From the NCBI GenBank assembly GCA_009785325.1, contig WQWN01000006.1, forward strand, positions 1 to 64,000: 64,000 bases of DNA. Direction: 5' to 3'. The DNA comes from Candidatus Saccharimonadota bacterium (lineage in GTDB: Bacteria; Patescibacteriota; Saccharimonadia; Saccharimonadales; Saccharimonadaceae). The position numbers and the translations under genes are program-made. The notes under the pieces are model-generated. The model made no database searches. It saw nothing but the letters and a program-made list of their open reading frames with translations, and was not told where the DNA came from. Shown in pieces: positions 33,315-41,488 of the stretch (its first letter is position 1; every line of letters begins with the position of its first letter).

Positions 33315-34175
33315 ATGTCTCAAAACAAAATCAACACCAAAATTCTGATGTCTGGCGCCGATTTCTTCTCGGACGACGCCCACATCAACCCTTACTATGC
33401 CGACGAGCCTATCGATCGCACCCGCGCAATACAGGAGCATGCTCAGGTTAAGTCCGCCTTCGAGCAAGCTGGCATTGAAGTTATCCAAGTTCCTCCACCC
33501 GTTGGTTCTCAAGACGGCGTCTACACTGCCAACTGGGCGCTCGTCCGTGGTAAAAAAGCCGTCCTCTCCCGCCTCCCATCCGCCCGTGCCGCAGAACACT
33601 CCTACGCCGAAAATACCCTAAAAAACCTCGGTTACGAGACTACCCAAGTTCCCTCTCATCTCAAGTTCTCAGGGCAGGGGGATTCGCTCATCTGCGACAA
33701 CTACCTCCTCGCTGGTAGCCAGTACCGCTCCGACCCAGAGGCCCAGCAATTCACCGCCGACCAACTCGGTCTTAATCTCGTCCAGCTTCAGACTATTCCC
33801 GCTCTCGACCCTGACAGCAAGCCGATTACCAACCCCGCCACCACTTGGCCTGACAGCTTCTTTTACGATATCGACCTCGCCCTCGCCATCATCCGCCCCG
33901 ACCTCATTGCTTATTGCCCCGAAGCTTTCACCGCAGAGTCTCAAGAAAAACTCCAAAACCTCCCCATGACCAAAATCCCCGTCTCGCTTCACGAAGCTAC
34001 TCATGGATTCGCCTGTAACCTCTTATCTACGGGCGAAACTGTCATCATGTCCGACTCCGCTCCCGAACTCAAACAAAACCTCGAGTCGCACGGACTCACC
34101 GTCATCACTCCCTCCGTCACTGAACTCAAAAAAGGCGGCGGCTTCATCCGTTGCGTCTCCCTTACTCTTGACTAA
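33315..34175 (+). CDS. DDAH/amidinotransferase-like guanidino enzyme
   Basis: A 286-residue protein of the guanidino-group modifying superfamily (dimethylarginine dimethylaminohydrolase, arginine deiminase and amidinotransferase relatives). Motifs in order: ADFFSDDAHINPYY near the N-terminus, DGVYTANWALV, HLKFSGQGDSL, a His in HEATHGFACN and the terminal catalytic Cys in GGGFIRCVSL. Length fits DDAH (about 280) rather than arginine deiminase (about 400). Members hydrolyse the guanidino group of arginine-like substrates through a Cys adduct. The natural substrate here is uncertain: methylarginine, arginine or another. It is probably leaderless. Confidence 0.85.
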   Translation: MSQNKINTKILMSGADFFSDDAHINPYYADEPIDRTRAIQEHAQVKSAFEQAGIEVIQVPPPVGSQDGVYTANWALVRGKKAVLSRLPSARAAEHSYAENTLKNLGYETTQVPSHLKFSGQGDSLICDNYLLAGSQYRSDPEAQQFTADQLGLNLVQLQTIPALDPDSKPITNPATTWPDSFFYDIDLALAIIRPDLIAYCPEAFTAESQEKLQNLPMTKIPVSLHEATHGFACNLLSTGETVIMSDSAPELKQNLESHGLTVITPSVTELKKGGGFIRCVSLTLD

Positions 34176-34237
34176 TCATCACGTTCATGCTAATATAACA
34201 CCATAACTCAATCAAAACAAACAAGGCAAAAACAAAA

Positions 34238-35245
34238 ATGAGCGAACGCGCACCAGTCAACCACCTCGAAGATTCCCAATCACATTGGTCCCCCGAGATG
34301 GACAAACTCTTCGATGACTCTCCTCAATCCCCTGAAACTATCCCTGCACACTCTCCGCGATTCGTAGACCTCAAACCCGTCAAAGGCGAAAAGTCACTTC
34401 GCGCCAACCTCCTCGACAGAAGATGGGATCGCCTCCCTCTCCACGAAGGCAATTCCGACTGGATGACCGAGCAGGGACTAGCTAACCCCGATATCAGCAC
34501 GATCGCCGCTATCCAGGCGGGTGCCATGGAACTCCACCTCCTCGACCTCCGCGGCACCAAGCCAGAAAACAACCCTCTAGGACCGAGCCTCATTCATTTC
34601 ACAGACTCCGACCGCCCACTCACCATCGGTGGCGACTACCTCCTCGTGTCCGACGAATTTTTCACCACTAGGGGAGAAACTGGCTATCAGGAAATCCCCC
34701 ACAATTCCAGCTACACCTTCGGTCGCAACGACACGACCATATCACGATTCGGCGAGATCCCGATGAATGTCTCTAGAGAGCATTTCACCATCAACACCGT
34801 CGGCGAAAACCCAGACGGCCACGACACTCTCAAAGTCATCCAAAACAGCAGAACTAACAAAACCCGAATCACTTACGGCGAGCGCCTACCCGAATCTACC
34901 GAGATCCAGTCAGTAGGTATAGATACTCAGAGAAGCCTCGGCGCAAAAGCCGTCGAGTCGACACCTATCGCGGCTTCCCCTGAGCAAATCGAAACTCCCA
35001 AAACTCCAGAAGAAATCGACAGAGAAATCACCAGACTGAGAAAAGAACTCGCCGAGGCTAGGAAAAAACTTGCATCTTGGCAGAGAATCAAAGATGACAC
35101 ATGGGAAAAATCCTTCAAAACCAAAGCAGGTGTCGATTACACCACTTCTCTACAGCAAGCCAATGAAGAAGTCGTTAGATACACAACAAAAGTCGATCGT
35201 CTAACAGAGCAGATCTCCGCCCTAGAAACCCCACTCTCTGCCTAA
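34238..35245 (+). CDS. FHA-domain protein with C-terminal coiled coil
   Basis: A 335-residue cytoplasmic protein. After an acidic N-terminal region, about residues 120-230 match a forkhead-associated domain: YTFGRNDTTISRF, then MNVSREHFTINTVG, then LKVIQNSRTNKTRI. This gives the G-R...S-R-x-H...N order that binds phosphothreonine. A coiled coil, about residues 255-335, closes the protein (ITRLRKELAEARKKLASWQR). FHA proteins bridge Ser/Thr kinases and their targets, but no kinase is encoded in this window. A weak AAGG precedes the ATG. Confidence 0.8.
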   Translation: MSERAPVNHLEDSQSHWSPEMDKLFDDSPQSPETIPAHSPRFVDLKPVKGEKSLRANLLDRRWDRLPLHEGNSDWMTEQGLANPDISTIAAIQAGAMELHLLDLRGTKPENNPLGPSLIHFTDSDRPLTIGGDYLLVSDEFFTTRGETGYQEIPHNSSYTFGRNDTTISRFGEIPMNVSREHFTINTVGENPDGHDTLKVIQNSRTNKTRITYGERLPESTEIQSVGIDTQRSLGAKAVESTPIAASPEQIETPKTPEEIDREITRLRKELAEARKKLASWQRIKDDTWEKSFKTKAGVDYTTSLQQANEEVVRYTTKVDRLTEQISALETPLSA

Positions 35246-35270
35246 AACCCCACTCCCTCAACGTTCTATT

Positions 35271-36572
35271 CTAAGGTTTGCGCTCTTCTTGCAGTTTCTT
35301 CAACACCTTCCGCGCCTCTGTCTCCTCTGAATATTCATGCTCTCCATCCGCCCGCTCAATCGTCTTCTCATTACCTTTACCGAGCAGTAACACCATGTCA
35401 CCCTTTTTCGCTCGCTTCAAACAAAACTCAATCGCACTCGGCCGATCCAGTATTAAGAACAGATCTTTATCTCGCACCTTTCCAGCTTTCTCCGCTCCTT
35501 CCGCGATCTGATCCAAAATCTCCATCCCCGGCGTCTCCCGATCATCCTCCTCAGTCAACACCACTTCATCCGCATGTCGCCCAGCGATCTCTCCCTGAAT
35601 CGGTCGCTTTGCAGGATCACGTCGCCCCCCAGCCGACCCAAACATCACAATCAACTTTCCGCTGCACGCTGCTTTCATATCAGGGATTAGCTTTTCAAAA
35701 GCATCAGGCGTGTGCGCATAATCCATCACCACACCGAAATCCTGTCCTTCGTCGATTCGATTCATTCGCCCATCCACGAAATCCAGCGCATAGATCCCAC
35801 GCTCAATTTCTTCCACACTCAAACAATAACTCAGCCCTACCGCCACTGTCGCCAGCGAGTTATGCACATTGAATTTCCCAGGGATCTGCGTCCGCACATG
35901 GATCTTCTTCCCCTGATACTTCACGAAATAATCCACGCCATTCGGCAGCAACTTCACTTGTCGCGCCCTTAGCTCTCCATGATCCACTCCATACGTCAGC
36001 GGCTTCGAAATATCCTTGTAGAAAAACTCCGCACTCGCATCATCCGCATTCACCGCCCCAATCTTCATCCCCTTCACATTTCGATCAGCCATCTTAAACA
36101 ATCTCCGTTTCGCATCCCGATACCGCTCAAATGTCTTGTGATAATCCAAATGTTCATGCGTCAGATTCGTCCATACCACCATATCAAACGGCACACCCCA
36201 CACTCGGTCTTGCGCCAGCGCATGACTCGTCACTTCCAGCACCAAGAACTCCGCCCCCGCATCCGCGATTTCCCTCATCCGCTTATTCAAAGTCCCTGCA
36301 TCCGCCGTTGTCATGTGAGTCATCTGCGGCTTCACATCTTTCCCGTACCCCCACGCTACCGTCGTCATCAGCCCAACTTTCTTCCCTGCCTCCAGAAGCA
36401 TCCGATAAATCATAAAACACGTCGTCGTTTTTCCGTTCGTCCCTGTCACCCCGATCACTTTCATTTTCCTCGCTGGAAATCCATATCTTTTCGCTGCTTT
36501 CATCGCCCGCGCTTTGTGTAGCGGCAACACCATCGTGTCGTACCCCGGCACTTTCTCAATAATCTTTTTCAT
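35271..36572 (-). CDS. murE: MurE-type Mur ligase, short N-terminus
   Basis: A 433-residue ATP-dependent ligase adding the third residue to UDP-MurNAc-dipeptide in the cytoplasm. It has VIGVTGTNGKTTT (ATP loop, residues 39-51), EVTSHAL, TNLTHEHLDYHKTF and GSAGGRRDPAKRP. The N-terminal UDP-binding domain of typical MurE (about 490 residues) is largely missing: only about 35 residues precede the ATP loop. Where MurE enzymes usually carry DNPR or a related amino-acid selecting motif, this one has EDDR (LTEEDDRETPG), so DAP or Lys use cannot be called. TATACT lies 6 nt before ATG. Confidence 0.88.
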   Translation of the reverse strand: MKKIIEKVPGYDTMVLPLHKARAMKAAKRYGFPARKMKVIGVTGTNGKTTTCFMIYRMLLEAGKKVGLMTTVAWGYGKDVKPQMTHMTTADAGTLNKRMREIADAGAEFLVLEVTSHALAQDRVWGVPFDMVVWTNLTHEHLDYHKTFERYRDAKRRLFKMADRNVKGMKIGAVNADDASAEFFYKDISKPLTYGVDHGELRARQVKLLPNGVDYFVKYQGKKIHVRTQIPGKFNVHNSLATVAVGLSYCLSVEEIERGIYALDFVDGRMNRIDEGQDFGVVMDYAHTPDAFEKLIPDMKAACSGKLIVMFGSAGGRRDPAKRPIQGEIAGRHADEVVLTEEDDRETPGMEILDQIAEGAEKAGKVRDKDLFLILDRPSAIEFCLKRAKKGDMVLLLGKGNEKTIERADGEHEYSEETEARKVLKKLQEERKP

Positions 36573-36578
36573 ACTTCC

Positions 36579-36584
36579 AGTATA
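36579..36584 (-). promoter_or_regulatory. -10 element, leaderless murE
   Basis: TATACT, 6 nt, then ATG at 36572 on the minus strand. Confidence 0.55.
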
Positions 36585-36591
36585 TCATCAC

Positions 36592-36621
36592 TTGACACCT
36601 CCATCCCGCTCATGGTACTAT
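36592..36621 (+). promoter_or_regulatory. Promoter for the 36656 gene
   Basis: TTGACA, 18 nt, TACTAT. It is back to back with the murE -10 within 40 bp, so the two could interfere. Confidence 0.7.
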
Positions 36622-36655
36622 CAAACCAAACTAATCTCAAACAAAAAGATTCCAC

Positions 36656-39373
36656 ATGAAAAACCCAAACCACCCACCAACACCAACGTCGGACCGCATA
36701 GAGGGTCAGATGATGTTTAGCGAAAACGGCGAAATTATCGACAGTCCAGAGCTCACACATGAGCAACAACAAGCTCTCGGTCACGAGACTGTTGAGGACG
36801 CTAAAATGGTCGAGCAAATCACCAGCTCCCCAGAGCAAGAAAAAAAGCGCGAAATCATGGTTGCGCTAGAAACTATCGACAAACAAATCAAAGGCAACGT
36901 CGCAATTCTCGCCCTTTATCTCACGGACGAAAAAAACGCAGAAGGCGCACATCAAGCGACAATCGACAAGCTCATGCGTCACCAAGACCTCCTCTATCAG
37001 CAGCAGGATCTCTTGTTGAGATCAATTGCAGGCGAGTCGGTTGGCTCAGTCTCGGAAGTTCTTTCAGACGTTTCTTCGTCAGTCACTCCAGAAGCAGCAA
37101 CACCAAAATCCGTCACCGCCGAAAAGCCCGCTACTGCTGAAGTTATCGACCCCCCAAAAGCCACAGCTGCAGAAACTGCTTCATCAGCTCCAGAAAAATA
37201 TAAGCCTTCCCGCGAGATCGTACTTAGCGACGAACAAAAAGCAAAATTCGAGAAATACGCTGAGGCTGACGCCGATCTCTCTCCTGAGCAACTAAAAAAC
37301 CGCACTGAGAAAAACACCGAAGCTTGGAGTGCTTACGACAAACTTTCCCATGCAGACCGCTGGAACCTCATCTACGGAAAAGTCGATCTAAAAGGCGCTG
37401 ACGGCAAATCCATCGACTTCACCAGTGACGCCTTTAAGGACACAGAATTCGGTCGCCTTCTTAGTGAGCGCCGAGACGAATATGCATCCGATCCTAGTAC
37501 TCTCTCTCGCTACGAAAGCTCCATCAGTTCCAAAGTAATCGATGACCTCCGTGCAAAACTCTCTGGATCCGCCGAGTCTAGCCCCGAAACTGGCGAAAAA
37601 CCAAAAGACCTCGAAGTCGTCGATCTCACTCCTGCAGACTGGAAATACTACAGCCGCATCGCTGGTATTCGCAAAAACAAATTCTCGCTCGACGACATGG
37701 CCGCAATCTGGTTCTCTAAACAAAGCGAAACTGTCCAAGCAGCCATTCATCGCGGCGAAGTTCCTATCCCAGACGAACTAATGGGTAGAAAGTTTAACCG
37801 TACTGAACTATTTTATGATGTCGAAGAAAGCATCAGGGACTACCAAGCAGAACAAGATCGTGCGCACTACGCCGAACTCAGCCGCCTTCTCGGCAGAGAA
37901 ATCAACGAAAGCGACGAAGATGTACTTAATTTTAACGACGACCTCGACGCCATGACGGGCGAGAGACCCAATAACGACAGTGAAGAACTTCCAGTCATCG
38001 ACCCAATATCCGCTAACCGACCTAACAGTGCCGAAACCACCCCACAAGTCTTTGAATTCCAACCAGGCGTCACTACCTTTGAACAGCTCCCAGCAGATGT
38101 CATAGCTAGTATTCGAGTCGGCGAAAACGGCGGGATCACAATAGAAGGATCCTCTGACCTAGAAGCATGGTTTCAAAAAGTCGATCCTCTAAAGTCCAAG
38201 CTCGCCACCGAAATCATCAAGCACGTAGCTGGCGGTGACCGAGACGAAGCCATCAAGCTCGTCAGGAGACACATAGACCTCGCTCAGGAACACGCCTCTA
38301 CTAAAGCCGAACACGAAACCACCCCACAAGTCTTTGAATTCCAACCAGGCGTCACTACCTTTGAACAGCTCCCAGCCGACTTCGTGGATAATATCGTTGT
38401 GGGCGATGACGGTACAATTACTATGGATAAATATCCCCAAATAGAGGATTGGTTCAAAAAAGCCGACCCTCTGAGATCTCCACTCGCCACTCAGATTATC
38501 AAGGCAGTAGCTGGTGTCGATAGAGACAAAGCTTTTTATCTCGTCACACAGCATATCGCTCACGCCAAAAGAAACATCTCCACTCCAGAATCCTCCGAAA
38601 CCCAGCCAGCCCCAGTAAATCTCACAGATCTCATCGACAGCCTCAAACACGAAAAAGGCGCTCGTTTAGGAACATCCGACATCGAAAACAACCCAGAACT
38701 TCTCGCCATGATCGATTCTCTCTCCGTCACAAAAGCTAGTGGCGGTAAAGTCGAGATTGCTGGCGATCCTACTTTCATGGATTATCTTACTTCTGCTCTT
38801 TCCAGCGGTGCCAACGGCAACCCCGACATTCGCGCTATCCAGCAAGTTATCAGTCAGCGCAAAGGCGTGAGTATGAGTAAAATAAAAGGTTGGCATCAAG
38901 CCGCATACAGTAGTCGTGCTGACGCAGAGCGCACCGTCGAAAACGCCGACACTCATGAAGACTCATCAGAGCAGGGCGAAGCCAGTGAAACTCTCACCTA
39001 CGATCCTGATCGCATGGACGACCTCGAGCGCACTCGCGCTGAAATACATATGAAACTTTTTCAAGCAACAGAGAATACCGGAACTGCTCTCACAAAACTA
39101 CGAGGTATTGACCCTACGAACAAAAAAGAGCTTGCCGCAGCTCAAAAAGAGTATGACGACGCAGTTGCTCACAGAAAGACTCTGAATCAACAATTTAACC
39201 AGGCTATGACTAATCTAATCGCTGAATATTCTGGGCTTGGTCCTGACATATCTAGAGAAGATTACACAAAATACTTATCTCGATACGAGAAAGATGATAT
39301 GCGTCCACAGATTATTGACACTGTAAATAAAATTCGCGAAGAACAAGCCTCTAATCTCTCTGACGCCGCCTAG
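36656..39373 (+). CDS. Large acidic cytoplasmic protein with internal repeats, 905 residues
   Basis: No family is recognised. There is no signal peptide or span. An N-terminal helical part (1-125) leads to a Ser/Thr/Ala/Pro-rich linker (125-180). Helical domains follow, one with a motif around WKYYSRIAGIRKNKFSLDDM. Two tandem copies of a 94-residue unit start near residues 460 and 554 (TTPQVFEFQPGVTTFEQLP). A further region repeats part of the pattern in diverged form (LTDLIDSLKHEKGARLG), and a coiled-coil tail closes the protein. It shares its acidic helical character with the 7016 and 34238 proteins. It may be a structural or scaffold protein. Confidence 0.72.
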   Translation: MKNPNHPPTPTSDRIEGQMMFSENGEIIDSPELTHEQQQALGHETVEDAKMVEQITSSPEQEKKREIMVALETIDKQIKGNVAILALYLTDEKNAEGAHQATIDKLMRHQDLLYQQQDLLLRSIAGESVGSVSEVLSDVSSSVTPEAATPKSVTAEKPATAEVIDPPKATAAETASSAPEKYKPSREIVLSDEQKAKFEKYAEADADLSPEQLKNRTEKNTEAWSAYDKLSHADRWNLIYGKVDLKGADGKSIDFTSDAFKDTEFGRLLSERRDEYASDPSTLSRYESSISSKVIDDLRAKLSGSAESSPETGEKPKDLEVVDLTPADWKYYSRIAGIRKNKFSLDDMAAIWFSKQSETVQAAIHRGEVPIPDELMGRKFNRTELFYDVEESIRDYQAEQDRAHYAELSRLLGREINESDEDVLNFNDDLDAMTGERPNNDSEELPVIDPISANRPNSAETTPQVFEFQPGVTTFEQLPADVIASIRVGENGGITIEGSSDLEAWFQKVDPLKSKLATEIIKHVAGGDRDEAIKLVRRHIDLAQEHASTKAEHETTPQVFEFQPGVTTFEQLPADFVDNIVVGDDGTITMDKYPQIEDWFKKADPLRSPLATQIIKAVAGVDRDKAFYLVTQHIAHAKRNISTPESSETQPAPVNLTDLIDSLKHEKGARLGTSDIENNPELLAMIDSLSVTKASGGKVEIAGDPTFMDYLTSALSSGANGNPDIRAIQQVISQRKGVSMSKIKGWHQAAYSSRADAERTVENADTHEDSSEQGEASETLTYDPDRMDDLERTRAEIHMKLFQATENTGTALTKLRGIDPTNKKELAAAQKEYDDAVAHRKTLNQQFNQAMTNLIAEYSGLGPDISREDYTKYLSRYEKDDMRPQIIDTVNKIREEQASNLSDAA
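38032..38376 (+). repeat. Intragenic repeat, 282-bp period
   Basis: A 63-bp stretch at 38032-38094 recurs with no base change at 38314-38376, while the rest of the two 94-codon units has diverged clearly. Confidence 0.95.
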
Positions 39374-39399
39374 CTCTAACTACACAATATAGTACTTTT

Positions 39400-39426
39400 C
39401 TAGCACTCCCCACTTGCAAGTGCCAA
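39400..39426. promoter_or_regulatory. CIRCE operator 1 (HrcA site)
   Basis: CTAGCACTC-N9-AAGTGCCAA, matching TTAGCACTC-N9-GAGTGCTAA at 15 of 18 positions. It covers the -35. Confidence 0.8.
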
Positions 39427-39442
39427 AAAACCCATGTATAAT
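39414..39442 (+). promoter_or_regulatory. groESL promoter
   Basis: TTGCAA, 17 nt, TATAAT. It lies between and overlaps the two CIRCE-like operators. Confidence 0.8.
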
Positions 39443-39450
39443 TATTCTCA

Positions 39451-39477
39451 CTAGCACTCTCGCACCGAGACTGCTTA
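39451..39477. promoter_or_regulatory. CIRCE operator 2 (HrcA site)
   Basis: CTAGCACTC-N9-GACTGCTTA, matching the consensus at 15 of 18 positions. It lies just after the start of transcription. Confidence 0.75.
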
Positions 39478-39507
39478 CGTTAATTGCATAATCAAACGGA
39501 GGAATAA

Positions 39508-39762
39508 ATGGCAATCAAACCACTTGCAGACAGGGTAGTAGCCCAAAAATCTGCCCCAGAGCAAAAAACCAAATCCGGCATCCTGCTCGGCGAGGCAAAA
39601 GAAAAGCCCAACTACGCCGAAGTTACCGCCACAGGTAAAGACGTCAAAGAAATCAAAAAAGGCGACCGCATCCTCTTCCGCGAATATTCCGCCACCGACG
39701 TCACTGTCGACGGCAAAGACTACATTGTTATCAAAGAAGAAGACGTCCTCGCGACGCTATAA
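39508..39762 (+). CDS. groS: Co-chaperonin GroES
   Basis: An 84-residue subunit of the heptameric lid of the GroEL folding chamber. Opening IKPLADRVVAQK and the mobile loop EQKTKSGILLGEAKEKP are followed by GDRILFREYSATDVTVDGKDY and the ending KEEDVLATL. It is slightly shorter than usual (about 95). GGAGG precedes the ATG by 6 nt. It is co-transcribed with groL, 23 nt apart, under double CIRCE control, so induction by heat or misfolding through HrcA is expected. Confidence 0.97.
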   Translation: MAIKPLADRVVAQKSAPEQKTKSGILLGEAKEKPNYAEVTATGKDVKEIKKGDRILFREYSATDVTVDGKDYIVIKEEDVLATL

Positions 39763-39785
39763 CCCTTAGAAAGGAATTACAAATC

Positions 39786-41414
39786 ATGCCTAAAAAAGTA
39801 TTTTATGACGCAGACGCCCGCGAGCGAGTTCTCGGCGGTGCAAAAGCCCTCCACGACGCAGTTCGCGTCACTTTCGGCCCTAAAGGCCGTAACGTAGTGA
39901 TCGAAAAAGCCTACGGCGGCCCGACTATCACTCACGACGGCGTCACAGTAGCCGAAAACGTCGAACTTCCATCCGAAGACGACGAAACTCTCGGTTACAA
40001 AGTCGGTGCAGATCTCATCAAAAAAGCTGCGACTAAACTAAACAAAGTTGCAGGCGACGGCACGACCACAGTCACAGTCCTCACTTATCAGATCCTAGCA
40101 GAGGCAAACAAGCTCATCGCCGCAGGCCACAACCCCATGGAACTCCGTAAAGGTATCGAGGAAGCAGGCCGCGAGATCATCACTAAACTCGACAAGCTAG
40201 CCGAAGACATCTCTGGCAAATCAGACCGCGTAGCAGAGGTAGCCACTATCTCCGCCGGCGACAAAGAAATCGGCACCCTCATCGCAAAAGTCATCGAAAA
40301 AATCGGCAAAGACGGCGTCGTCACCGTCGAGCCAGGACAGGGGCTTCAGCTCGAATCAGAGGTTGTCGAGGGCTACTCACTCGACCGCGGCTACGTCTCT
40401 TCCTTCTTCGTCACCGATACCACTCGCCAGGAAGCTATCTACGACAAACCTTCCGTCCTCATCACCGACAAAAAAATCTCAGCTATTCAAGATTTCCTTC
40501 CTATGCTCGAAAAGCTCGCAGCAGCAGGTAAGAAAGACCTAGTCCTCATCGCCGAAGAAGTCGACGGCGAAGCTCTCAGTGTCCTCGTTCTCAACAAACT
40601 CAAAGGCGTCTTCAATACTCTCGCTATCAAAGCCCCAGCCTTCGGCGACCGCCGCAAAGAAATCCTCGAAGACCTCGCCATCCTCACAGGTGCCACAGTC
40701 GTCTCTAGCGATCTCGGCATGAACTTCGAAGAATCAGGCCTAGAAGTACTCGGTTCTGCCCGCAAAATCATCTCGACCAAAGACGAGTCGACCATCATCG
40801 AGGGCGGTGGCACTAAAAAAGCCATCGAGGACCGAATTAAAGCCATTAAATCCCAAATCGAAACCGCTCCAAGCGAATATGACAAAGAGCAGCTAGAGAA
40901 GCGTGCAGCAGCCCTACAGGGCAAAGTCGCCGTCATTAAAGTCGGCGGCGCTACCGAAACCGAAATCGACGAAAAGAAATTCCGCGTCGACGATGCAGTC
41001 GCAGCCACAAAAGCCGCGCTCGCAGAAGGAATCGTCCCAGGCGGCGGCGTCACCCTCGTAAACCTCTCCACCGAGATTAAATCAAGCAGTAACCCCGGCA
41101 AGCAAATTCTTAAGAACGCCCTCAAAGCCCCATTCCTCAACATCACTGAAAACGCCGGACTCAACTCCCAAGCTCTCCTCGCTCAAATCGAAGCAGGCAA
41201 GCCAGGGCAAGGGATTGACGTCATGCACCCTGAAAAAGGTCTCGTCGACATCAAAAAAGCCGGTGTTATCGACCCTGTAAAAGTCACTCGCGAAGCCGTT
41301 CAAAACGCAGTATCGATCGCCGCAACAGCGATCACTATGGGCGCTCTCGTCGTCGACATTCCCGAAAAAGATCCACCCGCTCCAGCGGGCGGCGGCATGG
41401 GAGGCATGTATTAA
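39786..41414 (+). CDS. groL: Chaperonin GroEL
   Basis: A 542-residue ATP-driven folding chamber subunit. It opens PKKVFYDADARERVLGGAKA and has the nucleotide-binding VTFGPKGRNV, AGDGTTTVTVL and ISAGDKEIGTLIAKV. The Asp ring of the ATPase site and the signature AALAEGIVPGGGVTLV follow, with the flexible Gly/Met tail GGGMGGMY. Length is standard. AAGGAA precedes the ATG. Strong C-ending codon use fits high expression. A clean terminator follows. Confidence 0.98.
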   Translation: MPKKVFYDADARERVLGGAKALHDAVRVTFGPKGRNVVIEKAYGGPTITHDGVTVAENVELPSEDDETLGYKVGADLIKKAATKLNKVAGDGTTTVTVLTYQILAEANKLIAAGHNPMELRKGIEEAGREIITKLDKLAEDISGKSDRVAEVATISAGDKEIGTLIAKVIEKIGKDGVVTVEPGQGLQLESEVVEGYSLDRGYVSSFFVTDTTRQEAIYDKPSVLITDKKISAIQDFLPMLEKLAAAGKKDLVLIAEEVDGEALSVLVLNKLKGVFNTLAIKAPAFGDRRKEILEDLAILTGATVVSSDLGMNFEESGLEVLGSARKIISTKDESTIIEGGGTKKAIEDRIKAIKSQIETAPSEYDKEQLEKRAAALQGKVAVIKVGGATETEIDEKKFRVDDAVAATKAALAEGIVPGGGVTLVNLSTEIKSSSNPGKQILKNALKAPFLNITENAGLNSQALLAQIEAGKPGQGIDVMHPEKGLVDIKKAGVIDPVKVTREAVQNAVSIAATAITMGALVVDIPEKDPPAPAGGGMGGMY

Positions 41415-41447
41415 AAGCCTAAGCTAAAAATCCTAAAACGCAGAAAG

Positions 41448-41469
41448 CCGCCCCACAAAGGGCGGTTTT
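41448..41469 (+). terminator. groESL terminator
   Basis: CCGCCC-CACAAA-GGGCGG followed by TTTTC. Confidence 0.9.
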
Positions 41470-41488
41470 CTTATAGTTAATCATCGAC

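Noticed and set aside
40487-41164. Long antisense frame within groL (225 codons)
   Set aside because: It is a mirror of strongly C-biased codons in an unmistakable GroEL; Ser/Arg-rich composition is typical of antisense shadows.
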